From the NCBI RefSeq assembly GCF_037042905.1, contig NC_087253.1:6577501-6641500 (forward strand): a DNA stretch of 64,000 bases, read 5' to 3'. The first letter of the stretch is position 1. Every line of letters begins with the position of its first letter. The notes under the pieces are model-generated. The model was not told the DNA's origin. It worked only from the letters and a program-made list of their open reading frames with translations, and searched no databases. Positions 44,473-56,597 of this stretch are shown piece by piece. This stretch comes from Lytechinus pictus (taxonomy: Eukaryota; Echinodermata; Echinoidea; Temnopleuroida; Toxopneustidae). A program made the translations under genes and the position numbers.

Positions 44473-47400
44473 GTATGTTTTACATTACATTTATTTGTAT
44501 ATGTCTTGTTTTATCCTTTTTACACTGTACTAAATATGGGTGGTAGTATACATGTTTTAATGACTATATACGGTGTGGGTGCATCGTGGTCTAGTGGTTC
44601 GGACTCTCGCCTTTGAAACAGAGGGTCGTGGGTTCGAATCCCAGCCATGGCGTGTTTTCCTTTAGCAAGAAATTTATCCACACTGTGCTGCACTCGACCC
44701 AGGTGAGGTGAATGGGTACCCGGCAGGAGTAATTCCTTTCATGCACTGAGCGCCGGTGATGGTAGCTCGAGCTAAAGCCGGGGTAATAGTAGCAGCGCTT
44801 TGTATCCTCAGGCAAAAAGCGCTTTATAAATCCAGCTATTATTATTATTATTACTCATCATAATACTTTTTTATTGTACATATCTTTTTAGCATAAAACT
44901 GTTCAGAGAAAACAAATAACGTTATCATTTTTTTTATAACATTCATCATGTGATATCGAATGGGTTGGCGTTTATTTTATTTCATTATTTTTTTTTTGCA
45001 AGTTCATTGTTCTTTGTGAAATATGTTTGGTGAAGATTGTTCTAGAATTCGGGAGTACAGAAGCTGCCCTGTGTCTCTCGTCTGCGGAACGTCCACACTG
45101 CCAGACGATTCAGTCGCTATCCTATCGATCAAGAGCCATGTCAATGCAAAGCAACTGGTGAACCTGTTACAATCAGGCAGTGGGGACAAGGTGGAATGGA
45201 TTCACGCTCTCAGACCTGAATCAAATCGCTGCATGTTACGAGGTATTAAATGAAGAGAATATTTTGTTTTGACTAATAATAATAATAATAATAATAATTA
45301 TGGCTATAACATTATTACTCATTAATGGTAACCGTTATGAAAAAAATATATAAAAATAATAAACAATGAAATAAATTAATGAAAATATAGTATACTGCGC
45401 TTGATAATTTGTATCATATTATAACACCGGCGCTTTTCTTATATATGCTAGAGACAAGTTGGTACTGTATATTTACGGTATAAGAAAAGAAAAATCAGGT
45501 AAAATATTCATTTCGTGGAACTATACTCTCTAAATACAAAAGATCATATTAACTATCTAATCGCACTCCTCTCGGAGTAATAGCAAGGTTCCAATCCTTT
45601 TGGAGTGAAATTTTCGTTCTTATAGAGTACATTAAAGCTTCTTCTGGATTGAACTGTTCATTTTTTGTAGACATTTACATTCTAATGATAATGACGATTG
45701 GAGCTTATATAGCGCATAATCAATTTAAACTGCTCTATGCGCTTTACATATACAAATTACTCTCCAATATTACAATTACACTACAAAAAAAAATAAGTAT
45801 GTTTTCAGATGTCCTTTAAAATATGATTCGACGGATGTAAAAGATCGGAGATGAATTGGTAAACTGTTCCATAATTTTGTACCGCAAAAATCAAAGTTAG
45901 CACCCCCTCCCTTCTAACGACTCTAGGAATGTGTAAGATTGAAGTGTCTTCACTAGAACAAAGTCTGTAATGAGGCCGGTGTGGTGATTTAAGTAAACTA
46001 TAGAGGTATTTGGGTGCCATTTCATGCATACAATTATAAACTCTAAACAAAAAATAATAAATCAATATATCCCAATCTCTCTCCAAAGGACTGTTCCTTT
46101 GCCTCACACCAAGAGAAGTGTTTAAGGGACCGGGAGGTTATGAAAGTTGTCAGCACTATACTAAATTGTCGGCACTGACAAGCTCAGTGAAATCTTTGGT
46201 TTTGATTGACTAAGAGACACTTGCCTCTGACTGTTACTGTGGTGACTTTCGGAGAAAGAGTATCAATCCTGACAACTTTCATAAAACGGTCCCTGCGTTA
46301 GCTCTTTTGCATTTATAGAAGGTATGTCTGGGGCCGTTTTATAAAGTTGTTCATAAGTTAAGAGCGACTTTAAGAAAGACTGGTGAACCTTTCTCATGCG
46401 TTAACCATCGCAAATTGTGCATATCATTAACCACAAGTAAGGATCACCAGTCGTTCTTAAAGTCGTTCTTAACTTACAAACAGCTTTATGAAACACCAAC
46501 CCGGTAATGTTTCCCGTCCTACCTATGTTTTATTTTCCACCTTTCAAACAGATTGTCTTTCATCTCCGTGTATGAACAACGGTGTTTGCCAGGAGACGTT
46601 TGATGGTTATATCTGCCGTTGCGCAGGATTAACCCAGGGACCTCGCTGTGAGACAGGTGGGCTATAATTTCATAATCCCATAGCGCCCTCCTTCAGAGGA
46701 TATAGAAATGCACGTAAAACGAAGACGTCGGAGATGCAACAGCTGCATATCAGCAACGCTTGCAAGGCAATGGCTTCAGCCTCGAAGATGGCGGCCAGAT
46801 GACGCCGATGTATAAGGTTTATTGATTGCATAATTATTATCAATAGTTATGTTCATCATACATGATCAACGCATTGCGTAATAAACAGCCATGTCAGAGC
46901 CATAGTGATACATGTGGGCGCGTCGTGGTCTAGTGGTTCCGACTCTCGCCTTTTAAAACAGAGGGTCGTGAGTTCGAATCCTAGTCATGGCGTGTTTTCC
47001 TTTAGAAAAAAAAATCGGTAGACTATAGCTTAGACGGGGTAATATAGGATCGCTTTGAGCACCTAGCAAGGTGGATACGTGTGCTAAACAAATCCTATAT
47101 TGTGTATTTTTATTATACCTATTAAATGGCCACAAAAGAAAGAAAGTAAATATGGGACCTAGGTAAGCTTCAATTCTCAGTGTTTACTGAGAATCGGGTT
47201 CTTTAAAATACAACGATAATAATGGTAATGTATGAAATGATAATGACTATATTCAACATTGATGGTAAGATTAATGATAAGATGAATAATTGACACGCTC
47301 ACCAACATCTTTCATTGTACATGATAGTACAGTGACTGTCTCACACAAACGCCCTGACCAAATGATCACTGAAAATATTGCACAACCACCGTCACCCACA

Positions 47401-50400
47401 TGATCACTGAAAGTCTAACACACACCCACATGACCACTGACAGTCTAACAATCACCCTCACCCACATGATCACTGACAGTCTAACACACACCCTCACCCA
47501 CATGATCACTGAATGTATTGCACAACCACCCTCACCCACATCATCACTGAAAATGGAACGCGCACCCTCATCCACATGATCACTGAAAGTCTAACGCACA
47601 CCCTCACCCACATGATCACTGACAGTCTAACACACACCCTCACCCACATGATCACTGACATTATAACACACACCCTCATCCACATGATCACTGAAAGTCT
47701 AACACACACCCTCACCTACATGATCACTGAAAGTCTAACACACACCCTCATCCACATGATCACTGAAAGTCTAACACACACCCTCATCCACATGATCACT
47801 GAAAGTCTAACACACACCCTCACCTACATGATCACTGACAGTCTAACACACACCCTCACCCACATGATCACTGAAAGTCTAACACACACCCTCATCCACA
47901 TGATCACTGACAGTCTAACACACACCCTCATCCACATGATCACTGAAAGTCTAACGCACACCCTCACCCACATGATCACTGACAGTCTAACACACACCCT
48001 CACCCACATGATCACTGACATTATAACACACACCCTCATCCACATGATCACTGAAAGTCTAACACACACCCTCACCTACATGATCACTGAAAGTCTAACA
48101 CACACCCTCATCCACATGATCACTGACAGTCTAACACACACCCTCACCCACATGATCACTGACATTATAACACACACCCTCACCCACATGATCACTGACA
48201 TTATAACACACACCCTCATCCACATGATCACTGAAAGTCTAACACACACCCTCACCTACATGATCACTGACAGTCTAACACACACCCTCACCTACATGAT
48301 CACTGACAGTCTAACACACACCCTCACCCACATGATCACTGAAAGTCTAACACACACCCTCATCCACATGATCACTGACAGTCTAACACACACCCTCATC
48401 CACATGATCACTGAAAGTCTAACGCACACCCTCACCCACATGATCACTGACAGTCTAACACACACCCTCACCCACATGATCACTGACATTATAACACACA
48501 CCCTCATCCACATGATCACTGAAAGTCTAACACACACCCTCACCCACATGATCACTGAAAGTCTAACACACACCCTCATCCACATGATCACTGACAGTCT
48601 AACACACACCCTCATCCACATGATCACTGAAAGTCTAACACACACCCTCACCTACATGATCACTGACAGTCTAACACACACCCTCACCCACATGATCACT
48701 GAAAGTCTAACACACACCCTCATCCACATGATCACTGACAGTCTAACACACACCCTCATCCACATGATCACTGAAAGTCTAACACACACCCTCACCTACA
48801 TGATCACTGACAGTCTAACACACACCCTCACCCACATGATCACTGACAGTCTAACACACACCCTCATCCACATGATCACTGAAAGTCTAACACACACCCT
48901 CACCTACATGATCACTGACAGTCTAACACACACCCTCACCCACATGATCACTGAAAGTCTAACACACACCCTCACCCACATGATCACTGAAAGTCTAACA
49001 CACACCCTCATCCACATGATCACTGAAAGTCTAACACACACCCTCATCCACATGATCACTGACAGTCTAACACACACCCTCACCCACATGATCACTGAAA
49101 GTCTAACACACACCCTCACCCACATGATCACGGACAGTATACAAATAGCGAATAGGCATGAGTGCGATGGTGCGAGATCTCGCATGAGGTGAAAGAAAGA
49201 TGCTCTATTCAACGAGGCGTTAGCCGAGTTGAATAGAGTGTTTCTTTCTTTCACCGAATGCGAAATCTCGCACCATTGCACGAATAAGAATATTCGCTAT
49301 TTGTGTTGTACAACGCCTCGGAAGTTAGCGAAAATATGTAAAAACAAAGAGTTTTTCCTGCAGTAATCTATGAAAAGGGAGCAAAAATATGGAAAGCGAA
49401 AAGCAAAATCCCACAAGCAAACACTAGCTCGGGCAGCATTGCGCATTTAGCCAGCAGGCTATACGCGTATTGCACCTGCATTTTTACTGAGCGCAAAGAA
49501 TTGAATCGTATTGTGACGTCACCTCCTAAGCCGTGCAACGGTACATTTTGGATGGTACGTCTTTTGTGCAACGGTACGAATGTTTGACATTCAGCCTCCC
49601 ATTTGCTCGCGTACAACAAGCTAAGTAGGCGTTGTACAATCTAACACACACCCTCACCCACATGATGACTGACACACCCCCACCCACATGATCACTGACA
49701 GTCTAACACACACCCTCACACACATCATCACGGACAGTCTAACACACACCCTCACCCACATGATCACTGACAGTCTAACACACACCCTCAACCACATGAT
49801 CACTGACAGTCTAACACACCCTCACCCACATGATCACTGACAGTCTAACACACACCCTCACCCACATGATCACTGACAGTCTAACACACACCCTCACCCA
49901 CATTATCACTGACAGTCTTGCACAACCACCCTCACCCACATGATCACTGAAAGTTTAACACACCCCCACCCACATCATCACTGAAAATGTAACGCGCACC
50001 CTCACCCACATGATCACTGAAAGTCTAACACACACCCTCACCCACATGATCACTGACAATCTAACACACACCCTCACCCACATGATCACTGACAGTCTAA
50101 CACACACCCTCACCCACATGATCACTGACAGTCTAACACACCCTCACCCACATGATCACTGACAGTCTAACACACACCCTCACCCACATGATCACTGACA
50201 GTCTAACACACACCCTCACCCACATTATCACTGACAGTCTTGCACAACCACCCTCACCCACATGATCACTGAAAGTTTAACACACCCCCACCCACATCAT
50301 CACTGAAAATGTAACGCGCACCCTCACCCACATGATCACTGAAAGTCTAACACGCACCCTCACCCACATGATCACTGACAGTCTAACACACACCCTCACC

Positions 50401-53400
50401 TACATGATCACTGACAGTCTAACACACACCCTCACCCACATGATCACTGACAGTCTAACACACACCCTCACCCACATGATCACTGACAGTCTAACACACA
50501 CCCTCACCCACATGATCACTGACAGTCTAACACACCCTCACCCACATGATCACTGACAGTCTAACACACACCCTCACCCACATGATCACTGAAAGTCTAA
50601 CACACACCCTCACCTACATGATCACTGACAGTCTAACACACACCCTCACCTACATGATCACTGACAGTCTAACACACCCTCACCCACATGATCACTGACA
50701 GTCTAACACACACCCTCACCCACATGATCACGGACAGTCTAACACACACCCTCACCCACATGATCACTGAAAGTCTAACACACACCCTCACCCACATGAT
50801 CACTGAAAGTCTAACACACACACCCTCACCCACATGATCACTGAAAGTCTAACACACACCCTCACCCACATGATCACTGACATTATAACACACACCCTCA
50901 CCCACATGATCACTGACATTATAACACACACCCTCACCCTCATGATCACTGAAAGTCTAACACACACCCTCATCCACATGATCACTGAAAGTCTAACACA
51001 CACCCTCATCCACATGATCACTGACATTATAACACACACCCTCACCCACATGATCACTGACAGTCTAACACACACCCTCATCCACATGATCACTGAAAGT
51101 CTAACACACACCCTCATCCACATGATCACTGAAAGTCTAACACACACCCTCACCCACATGATCACTGAAAGTCTAACACACACCCTCACCCACATGATCA
51201 CTGACATTATAACACACACCCTCACCCACATGATCACTGACATTATAACACACACCCTCACCCTCATGATCACTGAAAGTCTAACACACACCCTCACCCA
51301 CATGATCACTGAAAGTATAACACACACCCTCACCTACATGATCACTGAAAGTCTAACACACACCCTCATCCACATGATCACTGAAAGTCTAACACACACC
51401 CTCATCCACATGATCACTGAAAGTCTAACACACACCCTCACCCACATGATCACTGAAAGTCTAACACACACACCCTCACCCACATGATCACTGAAAGTCT
51501 AACACACACCCTCACCTACATGATCACTGAAAGTCTAACACACACCCTCATCCACATGATCACTGACAGTCTAACACACACCCTCACCCACATGATCACT
51601 GAAAGTCTAACACACACCCTCATCCACATGATCACTGAAAGTCTAACACACACCCTCACCCACATGATCACTGAAAGTCTAACACACACACCCTCACCCA
51701 CATGATCACTGAAAGTCTAACACACACCCTCACCCACATGATCACTGACATTATAACACACACCCTCACCCACATGATCACTGACATTATAACACACACC
51801 CTCACCCTCATGATCACTGAAAGTCTAACACACACCCTTATCCACATGATCACTGAAAGTCTAACACACACCCTCACCCACATGATCACTGAAAGTCTAA
51901 CACACACCCTCATCCACATGATCACTGACAGTCTAACACACACCCTCACCTACATGATCACTGACAGTCTAACACACACCCTCATCCACATGATCACTGA
52001 AAGTCTAACACACACCCTCACCTACATGATCACTGACAGTCTAACACACACCCTCACCTACATGATCACTGACATTATAACACACACCCTCATCCACATG
52101 ATCACTGAAAGTCTAACACACACCCTCATCCACATGATCACTGAAAGTCTAACACACACCCTCACCCACATGATCACTGAAAGTCTAACACACACCCTCA
52201 TCCACATGATCACTGACAGTCTAACACACACCCTCACCCACATGATCACAGAAAGTCTAACACACACGCTCACCTACATGATGACTGAAAGTCTAACACA
52301 CACCCACATGATCACTGACAGCCTAACAATCACCCTCACCCACATGATCACTGACAGTCTAACACACACCATCTCACACATGATCACTGACAGTCTAACC
52401 CACATCCTCACCCACATGATCACTCAAAGTCTAACACACACCCTCACCCACACGATCACTGAAAACCTTCCACAACCACCCTCACCCACATGATCACTGA
52501 CAGTCTTGCACAACCACCCTCACCCACATGATCACTGAAAGTGTAACACACACCCTTATCCACATGATCACTGAAAGTCTAACGCACACCCTCACACACA
52601 TGATCACTGAAAGTCTAACACACAGCCACACCCACATGATCACGGACAGTCTAACACACACCCTCCCCCACATGATCACAGAAAGTCTTGCACAACCACC
52701 CTCACCCACATGATCACTGAAAGTATAACACACACCATCACAGACATGATCACTGAAAGTCTAACCCACACCCTCACCCACATGATCACTGAAAATCTTA
52801 CACAACCACCGTCACCCACATGATCACTGAAAGTCTTCCACAACCACCCTCACCCACATGATCACTGACAGTCTTGCACAACCACCCTCACCCACATGAT
52901 CACTGAAAGTCTAACACACACCCCCACCCACAGGTTCAACTATAGTCTAATACACGCCCTCCTCTACACGCTCACTGATTGTCTCGCCCGTACACCTGGC
53001 ACATGTTCAATGTTAGCTTAATTAACACACAACTTCATCTACATGTATAGACTGTTTAGACTCACTGTTAGTGTTGCCCACACACACCTCATCTACATGA
53101 TGCTCACTGAGTTTCCAACACAGACCCTCACTCATATATATTCTCTCATAACCTAGCATACACACCGACATCCGCGTGCTCACTGGTAATCTGCACACAC
53201 ACACACACACACTGACTGTCTCTCTCACACATCTTCACCCACATAGTCACTGATAGGCCTGCATGCACCCACGTGTTCAGTTATAGTCTCACCCTCACCC
53301 TCATGCTCACATACACTCTCACGCCAATTTTCACTGATATTCTCTCACAAACATACCCTCATCCACATGTTGAAGTATAGTTTGCACATACACACATACA

Positions 53401-56324
53401 TGTTGTGATATATCCAAGATCTATATTGTTACTACACGCAAGATGTGATGCGGCGTGAAGGAATACTATTAGAGCAATAAACATAATGGCCACTAGCTCC
53501 TAAGACTGATTGTACTCTGACTGTTTACTATGTCTTCGAGCTCTAAACGAGTATGGATCATCCCTACAATGAGGACATAATACTTTAACACACACACACC
53601 ATCATACACATGTTCGTGAAAATGTTATACACACACCCTCAACCACATACTCACCGATATTTTCGAATACACACAGAGTCTCACACACGATGTCACTCTC
53701 ATGCTCACTAATCGGCTCGCACACACATATACCGTAACTCACATGCTCAATTACATTTTGCACACACACCATCACGCCCATTCTCACACGCAGTCTCGCA
53801 CACCCACCCTCACACACACGCTGATTGACAATCGCGCGCACACCACACTCACATTCTCACTGGCAATCTTGCACGCACACCGTCCACGAAACCTTCCCAC
53901 TAATATCAAATACCACCAATTATATCTAGTCAATATTTCCCCCTTCGACTTTAATGCTCTTTTTCTTATTGTTCTCCTTGTTGTACTTCTTTTTTTTGTG
54001 TGTGTGGTTTTCAAAAATTAGTGTTTTGTGTATTTATTATTTGTTCTAATTTGCTACATTAAGATTTCAAATAGATATGTGGTTTGTTTTATTTCAAAGG
54101 CGTTTCTGTGAAAATCTGAATTGGTATTCCTTTACCTTTTACCTTCGCGTGGGAAATCGAAGTCTGGTTGCTACTTTATGAATGGATTGTTTTATTCCTA
54201 CTTGAAACTCTGTCTCCTTACCAGTTGCGGATGCATGTGGATGTCTCAATGATGGAGAATGCTCTGGGATGCAAGGAGGATTCCGCTGTGATTGCCTAGG
54301 AAGCTGGGGAGGAGAACGATGTCAAATCAAAAGTAATAAACCATCTTTTATTAGCTTCCCAACTTTCATTACAGTGACGGTGCCATACGTGGGCATCCGA
54401 TGTGATCCCTATCAATATTAGAAAATCCTCGTTAAGATGTAATTTTGAGAGTTTTTCAAATAAGCAAATGATCTTGTACCCACTTTATATCGTAAAGGCC
54501 TAATTGGCATAGGGTACAACTACTTTAGAATTTTCCCACACCACAAAACGCTTCCAAGAACATAGGAAATGTATTGTCCTTCATGAATGCCCTTCATGAT
54601 AATAAGCAACCAACAATTTCTTCTCCAAAATTGGTGAATCAAAACAGCAGTTTCGTCCTGGAGTCTGGGCAAGCGAAATATTTTTTTTTTCGTCAGCTCC
54701 GAAACTTAGGATGAAATTGCTGTTCCAATTTTTCGATAAAGCTCTCCCGGCTGTTCATTATCATATGACAAGAAATTTCAATACATTTACTAAAACTTTG
54801 TGTACATTTTAGGGCCAGCGTCGTGTCAGGCTGAGACTTGCCGAAATGGAGGGACTTGCTATGAGGATCCTGATATTGGATTCTACTGCTTGTGCACTGG
54901 GTGTTTCTATGGAGAGTTTTGTGAGCGAGGTGAGTCATTGGAAGCACACGGGTTTTGTAGGCTTTGTCAGCAGTCCTAAATAAGTTGTGCATTGGAATCA
55001 CATGTTTATCATCATCATCATCATCATTTCTATCAGATAACTGTGTGCGTGCGGGTTTTTTTTTTTCATTAAAAAAGAGATATTGTAATAGCTTATGTTG
55101 GTTTGAAGTGTTGGTTGGTTTCAAGTTAGTTTCAAGGACTCCAGAAATGGTATAAGGGCAGTTCCAGCGTTATGGACATTATATGTCAGACAAGTTATGT
55201 AACTTCAAAAGGTCATTTAATTAACACATATTTTTCTATTCTGAACTCATAACATGGAATCACTCACATATGACCATCACTAGCGTACCTACGGGGGGGG
55301 GGGGGGCAGAGGGGGCAGTCTGCTCATCATATTATTATTATTCCCATTATTCTATTTCGACTTATTGTATTTTCTTACGCCTACGCATTTGAATGACTCC
55401 CCAATTTTGTATTGTTTGATATGTTATCTTAGGGGATCCACGCTCTACAAGCAACGATTTTTAGTGGGTCCCCTCATTTCCATACAAGATTTTTTTTAAA
55501 GCTATTTTGCAAATGTTTTGGAATTTGTAGTTGATTTGTAATAATTGTAACCAAATTTTATTTGTATTTGTTTATATATATTATGATGCATATCTGATTT
55601 GTACTTATTTGTAATTTTATTGATGTAAATGAAATCAAAGTTTGGACTTGAACTAAAGGCACCGCTATTGTCCTTAATAATAGCTGAGTGCCATCTTCCG
55701 CTCCCCATCTCGTTCTTCATCCCTCTTTCTCCTTCTCTCATCTTTCTCTTTATTGAGACAGAGATGTCACCCGACGAAGAACTCCTGACCGGAAGATGGT
55801 CAAGTGAACCAGAGACGTACCCCGTCCATTGCAACCACATCGTAATAATGGAGTCCAATATGGTTCATCCTATATTCCTTCGCCAAGTGTACGCCACGTA
55901 TCCAAATCCCGATGGCTGTCCATACCGATATTCAACTAGCTGCTTCTGGAACATCAACGCTCCTGATGGAAAGGTCATAACCATCATGCTTTATGCCTTC
56001 AATCTAGTGTTTGCGCATGAGATATTTGCAGTGCACGAAGGTAAAATCGTTTATGACTTCGACAAGGACATTGCGGACCCTACTGTGTATGACTTTGCCT
56101 CGAAGTACGACATCGCCCTCAACCAAACGGATGGGATGGCTTTTTACCTGGCGGACACTCCTGCGGAGGATTCCGACATCTTTCTCTTCGTAGGCTCGGG
56201 TGATCTGGCGGCAATCATGCCCTTGGCTATCAAGACCACGTCCACAAATATTTCGTGTGTCTTTTTTCCTGATAGCCAATCTATCGATGGCTTACAGCTT
56301 GCCGGAAAGGTTTTCCTAGAGTAG
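44409..56324 (+). CDS. Secreted X-EGF-EGF-EGF-CUB-like protein, complete (paralog 2)
   Basis: Six exons: 44409-44472, 45036-45242, 46552-46656, 54225-54332, 54813-54929 and 55762-56324. All five introns are GT-AG and phase 1; the joined frame is 1164 nt, 387 aa plus stop. Order: signal peptide (about 1-21), X domain (22-90), EGF-A (91-125), EGF-B (126-161), seven-cysteine EGF-C (162-200), CUB-like region (201-387). It has no transmembrane segment after the signal, so is probably secreted, with sites such as NQTD and NISC for glycosylation. It is a tandem paralog of the gene from 58114 on and divergent from the gene at 43147. A 7.6 kb intron between EGF-A and EGF-B holds the minisatellite. I recognise no named orthologue. 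Confidence 0.85.
44577..44855 (+). repeat. tRNA-derived SINE (plus), in intron 1 of paralog 2
   Basis: The head GTGGTCTAGTGGTTCGGACT (A-box) and GTGGGTTCGAATCCCAGCC (B-box) is followed by TGCTGCACTCGACCCAGGTG, CGGGGTAATAGTAGCAGCGC and a tail with an (ATT)n run. It is the best-preserved SINE in the window. Confidence 0.9.
45036..45242 (+). CDS. Paralog 2, exon 2: X domain
   Basis: The acceptor TTTGGTGAAG ends at 45035 and the donor TTACGAG|GTATTA follows 45242; 207 nt, phase 1-1. It encodes SCPVSLVCG, LPDDSVAILSIKS, QLVNLLQSGSG and RCMLRG. It is the same length as the 60800-61006 exon and aligns without gaps over 64 residues at about 41% identity (hand count). Three cysteines are common to all three genes; this copy has one more at its start. 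Fold unknown. Confidence 0.82.
45680..46110 (-). pseudogene. LINE (CR1/L2-like) 3' end fragment
   Basis: A minus-strand frame reads VYNCMHEMAPKYLYSLLKS, then DTSILHIPRVVRREG, the pattern found at the C-terminus of many LINE ORF2 proteins. It is followed by a 3' tail AAGCGCATAGAGCAGTTTAA and CTATATAAGCTCCAATCGTC. There is no upstream RT. It lies in intron 2 of paralog 2, opposite strand. Confidence 0.7.
46326..46499. repeat. Palindromic MITE (GGGCCGTTTTATAAAG ends)
   Basis: GGCCGTTTTATAAAGTTGTT and CAGCTTTATGAAACACC oppose each other. TTAAGAGCGACTTTAAG and CTTAAAGTCGTTCTTAA form the inner arms. Its right end is about 50 bp before the EGF-A acceptor of paralog 2. Confidence 0.72.
46552..46656 (+). 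CDS. Paralog 2, exon 3: EGF-A
   Basis: The acceptor CTTTCAAACAG ends at 46551 and the donor GAGACAG|GTGGGC follows 46656; 105 nt, phase 1-1. CLSSPCMNNGVCQETFDGY followed by ICRCAGLTQGPRCETG gives six EGF cysteines. It is about 80% identical to the 61569-61673 exon by hand count. Confidence 0.9.
46915..47112 (+). repeat. tRNA-derived SINE (plus), shortened
   Basis: CGTGGTCTAGTGGTTCCGAC and GAGTTCGAATCCTAGTC give A- and B-boxes. The body is shorter than in the 44577 copy and runs into GGGGTAATATAGGATCGCTT, GAGCACCTAGCAAGGTGGAT, a LINE-like 3' tail. Confidence 0.85.
47340..52960. repeat. 36 bp minisatellite array, about 140 units
   Basis: The unit is ACACACCCTCACCCACATGA plus TCACTGACAGTCTAAC. 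Common variants are AAAGTCT or CATTATAAC for CAGTCTAAC, and CTCATCC or CTCACCT for CTCACCC. By length there are about 49 units before and 91 after the insertion at 49138-49640. Because 36 is divisible by three, long frames are open on both strands (12-residue repeats such as SLTHTLTHMITD on plus). These are not genes; the array is inside the intron between EGF-A and EGF-B of paralog 2. Multi-unit blocks repeat (near 49916 and 50238; near 50878, 51208 and 51748), showing higher-order duplication. Confidence 0.92.
49138..49640. mobile_element. Hairpin-forming insertion within the minisatellite
   Basis: The array is interrupted by unrelated sequence. The left part (49138-49305) folds on itself: ACAAATAGCGAATA against TATTCGCTATTTGT, TGGTGCGAGATCTCGCAT against ATGCGAAATCTCGCACCA, and CTCTATTCAACGAGGCG against GTTGAATAGAG. 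The right part is bounded by TTGTACAACGCCT (about 49305) and AGGCGTTGTACAA (ending about 49640). No transposase is present. Confidence 0.75.
52961..53900. repeat. Degenerate CA-rich border of the minisatellite
   Basis: Recognisable but decayed units (CACACACCATCA, CTCACTGATAT and so on) continue, with plain CACACA runs. A non-repetitive 180 bp block at about 53400-53585 contains AATAAA and could be a small insertion. No coding evidence. Confidence 0.65.
54225..54332 (+). CDS. Paralog 2, exon 4: EGF-B
   Basis: The acceptor TCTCCTTACCAG ends at 54224 and the donor ATCAAAA|GTAATA follows 54332; 108 nt, phase 1-1. ACGCLNDGECSGMQGGF followed by RCDCLGSWGGERCQIK has six cysteines, but the first two are close (C-x-C), unlike the canonical C-x4-C. 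About 69% identical to 62117-62224. Confidence 0.9.
54813..54929 (+). CDS. Paralog 2, exon 5: seven-cysteine EGF-C
   Basis: The acceptor GTGTACATTTTAG ends at 54812 and the donor GAGCGAG|GTGAGT follows 54929; 117 nt, phase 1-1. SCQAETCRNGGTCYEDPDI followed by GFYCLCTGCFYGEFCERG has an extra cysteine (TGC) in the last EGF loop. It is nearly identical to the 63586-63702 exon (33 of 38 residues). Confidence 0.92.
55762..56324 (+). CDS. Paralog 2, exon 6: CUB-like terminal exon
   Basis: The acceptor TTTATTGAGACAG ends at 55761; phase 1 in (completing Glu); TAG stop ends at 56324. The 186 residues carry the CUB-like core STSCFWNINAPDGKVITIML and YAFNLVFAHEIFAVHEG with four cysteines (HCN, GCP, SCF, SCV), then a tail rich in aspartate and hydrophobic strands. 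Compared with a 110-residue CUB it is long, so it may contain a second unknown half. The open frame upstream of 55762 is intronic. Confidence 0.82.
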
Positions 56325-56591
56325 CATGATTAATGTGCAGATGTAATAAGTTGGTTAAACGTGTATGGAAATACTACGAAAACATTGACAAATGATTAGT
56401 TCATGCAGAGATTGATTTAAATCACTCATTTTTTTCTGGGGTGGAAACTAGTTTATGTGGCACTTTCGTCGATAAGCGTATGTTTCATTTTCAAAATATC
56501 TTCATTATCTATCAGGTTATTGTAAGGTTGGTGGTTGGACAAAGTCACAGTTCTCAGGATATGCTCAAAGGTCGTGTTTGCTTGTTAAAAT

Positions 56592-56597
56592 AATAAA
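56592..56597 (+). terminator. Polyadenylation signal of paralog 2
   Basis: AATAAA lies 267 nt after the stop codon of paralog 2, the first such hexamer I see. No downstream GT-rich element was verified. Confidence 0.35.

Noticed and set aside
44577-44660. Possible tRNA gene (A- and B-box present)
   Set aside because: There is no acceptor stem or closed cloverleaf, and four similar copies with common bodies show it is a SINE.
47513-49192. 559-codon frame of 12-residue repeats (and similar long frames on both strands)
   Set aside because: Direct consequence of a 36 bp tandem unit; it lies inside an intron and both strands are equally open.
47340-52960. CRISPR-like array of regular repeats
   Set aside because: There are no distinct spacers between repeats, no cas genes, and a clearly eukaryotic intronic setting; it is a minisatellite.
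53400-53585. Non-repetitive block with AATAAA, considered as a solo LTR
   Set aside because: I could not define TG...CA ends with a matching target duplication.
55629-55761. In-frame extension upstream of the CUB-like exon of paralog 2
   Set aside because: The AG acceptor at 55760-55761 and the phase from EGF-C place the exon start at 55762; the upstream part is pyrimidine-rich intron.
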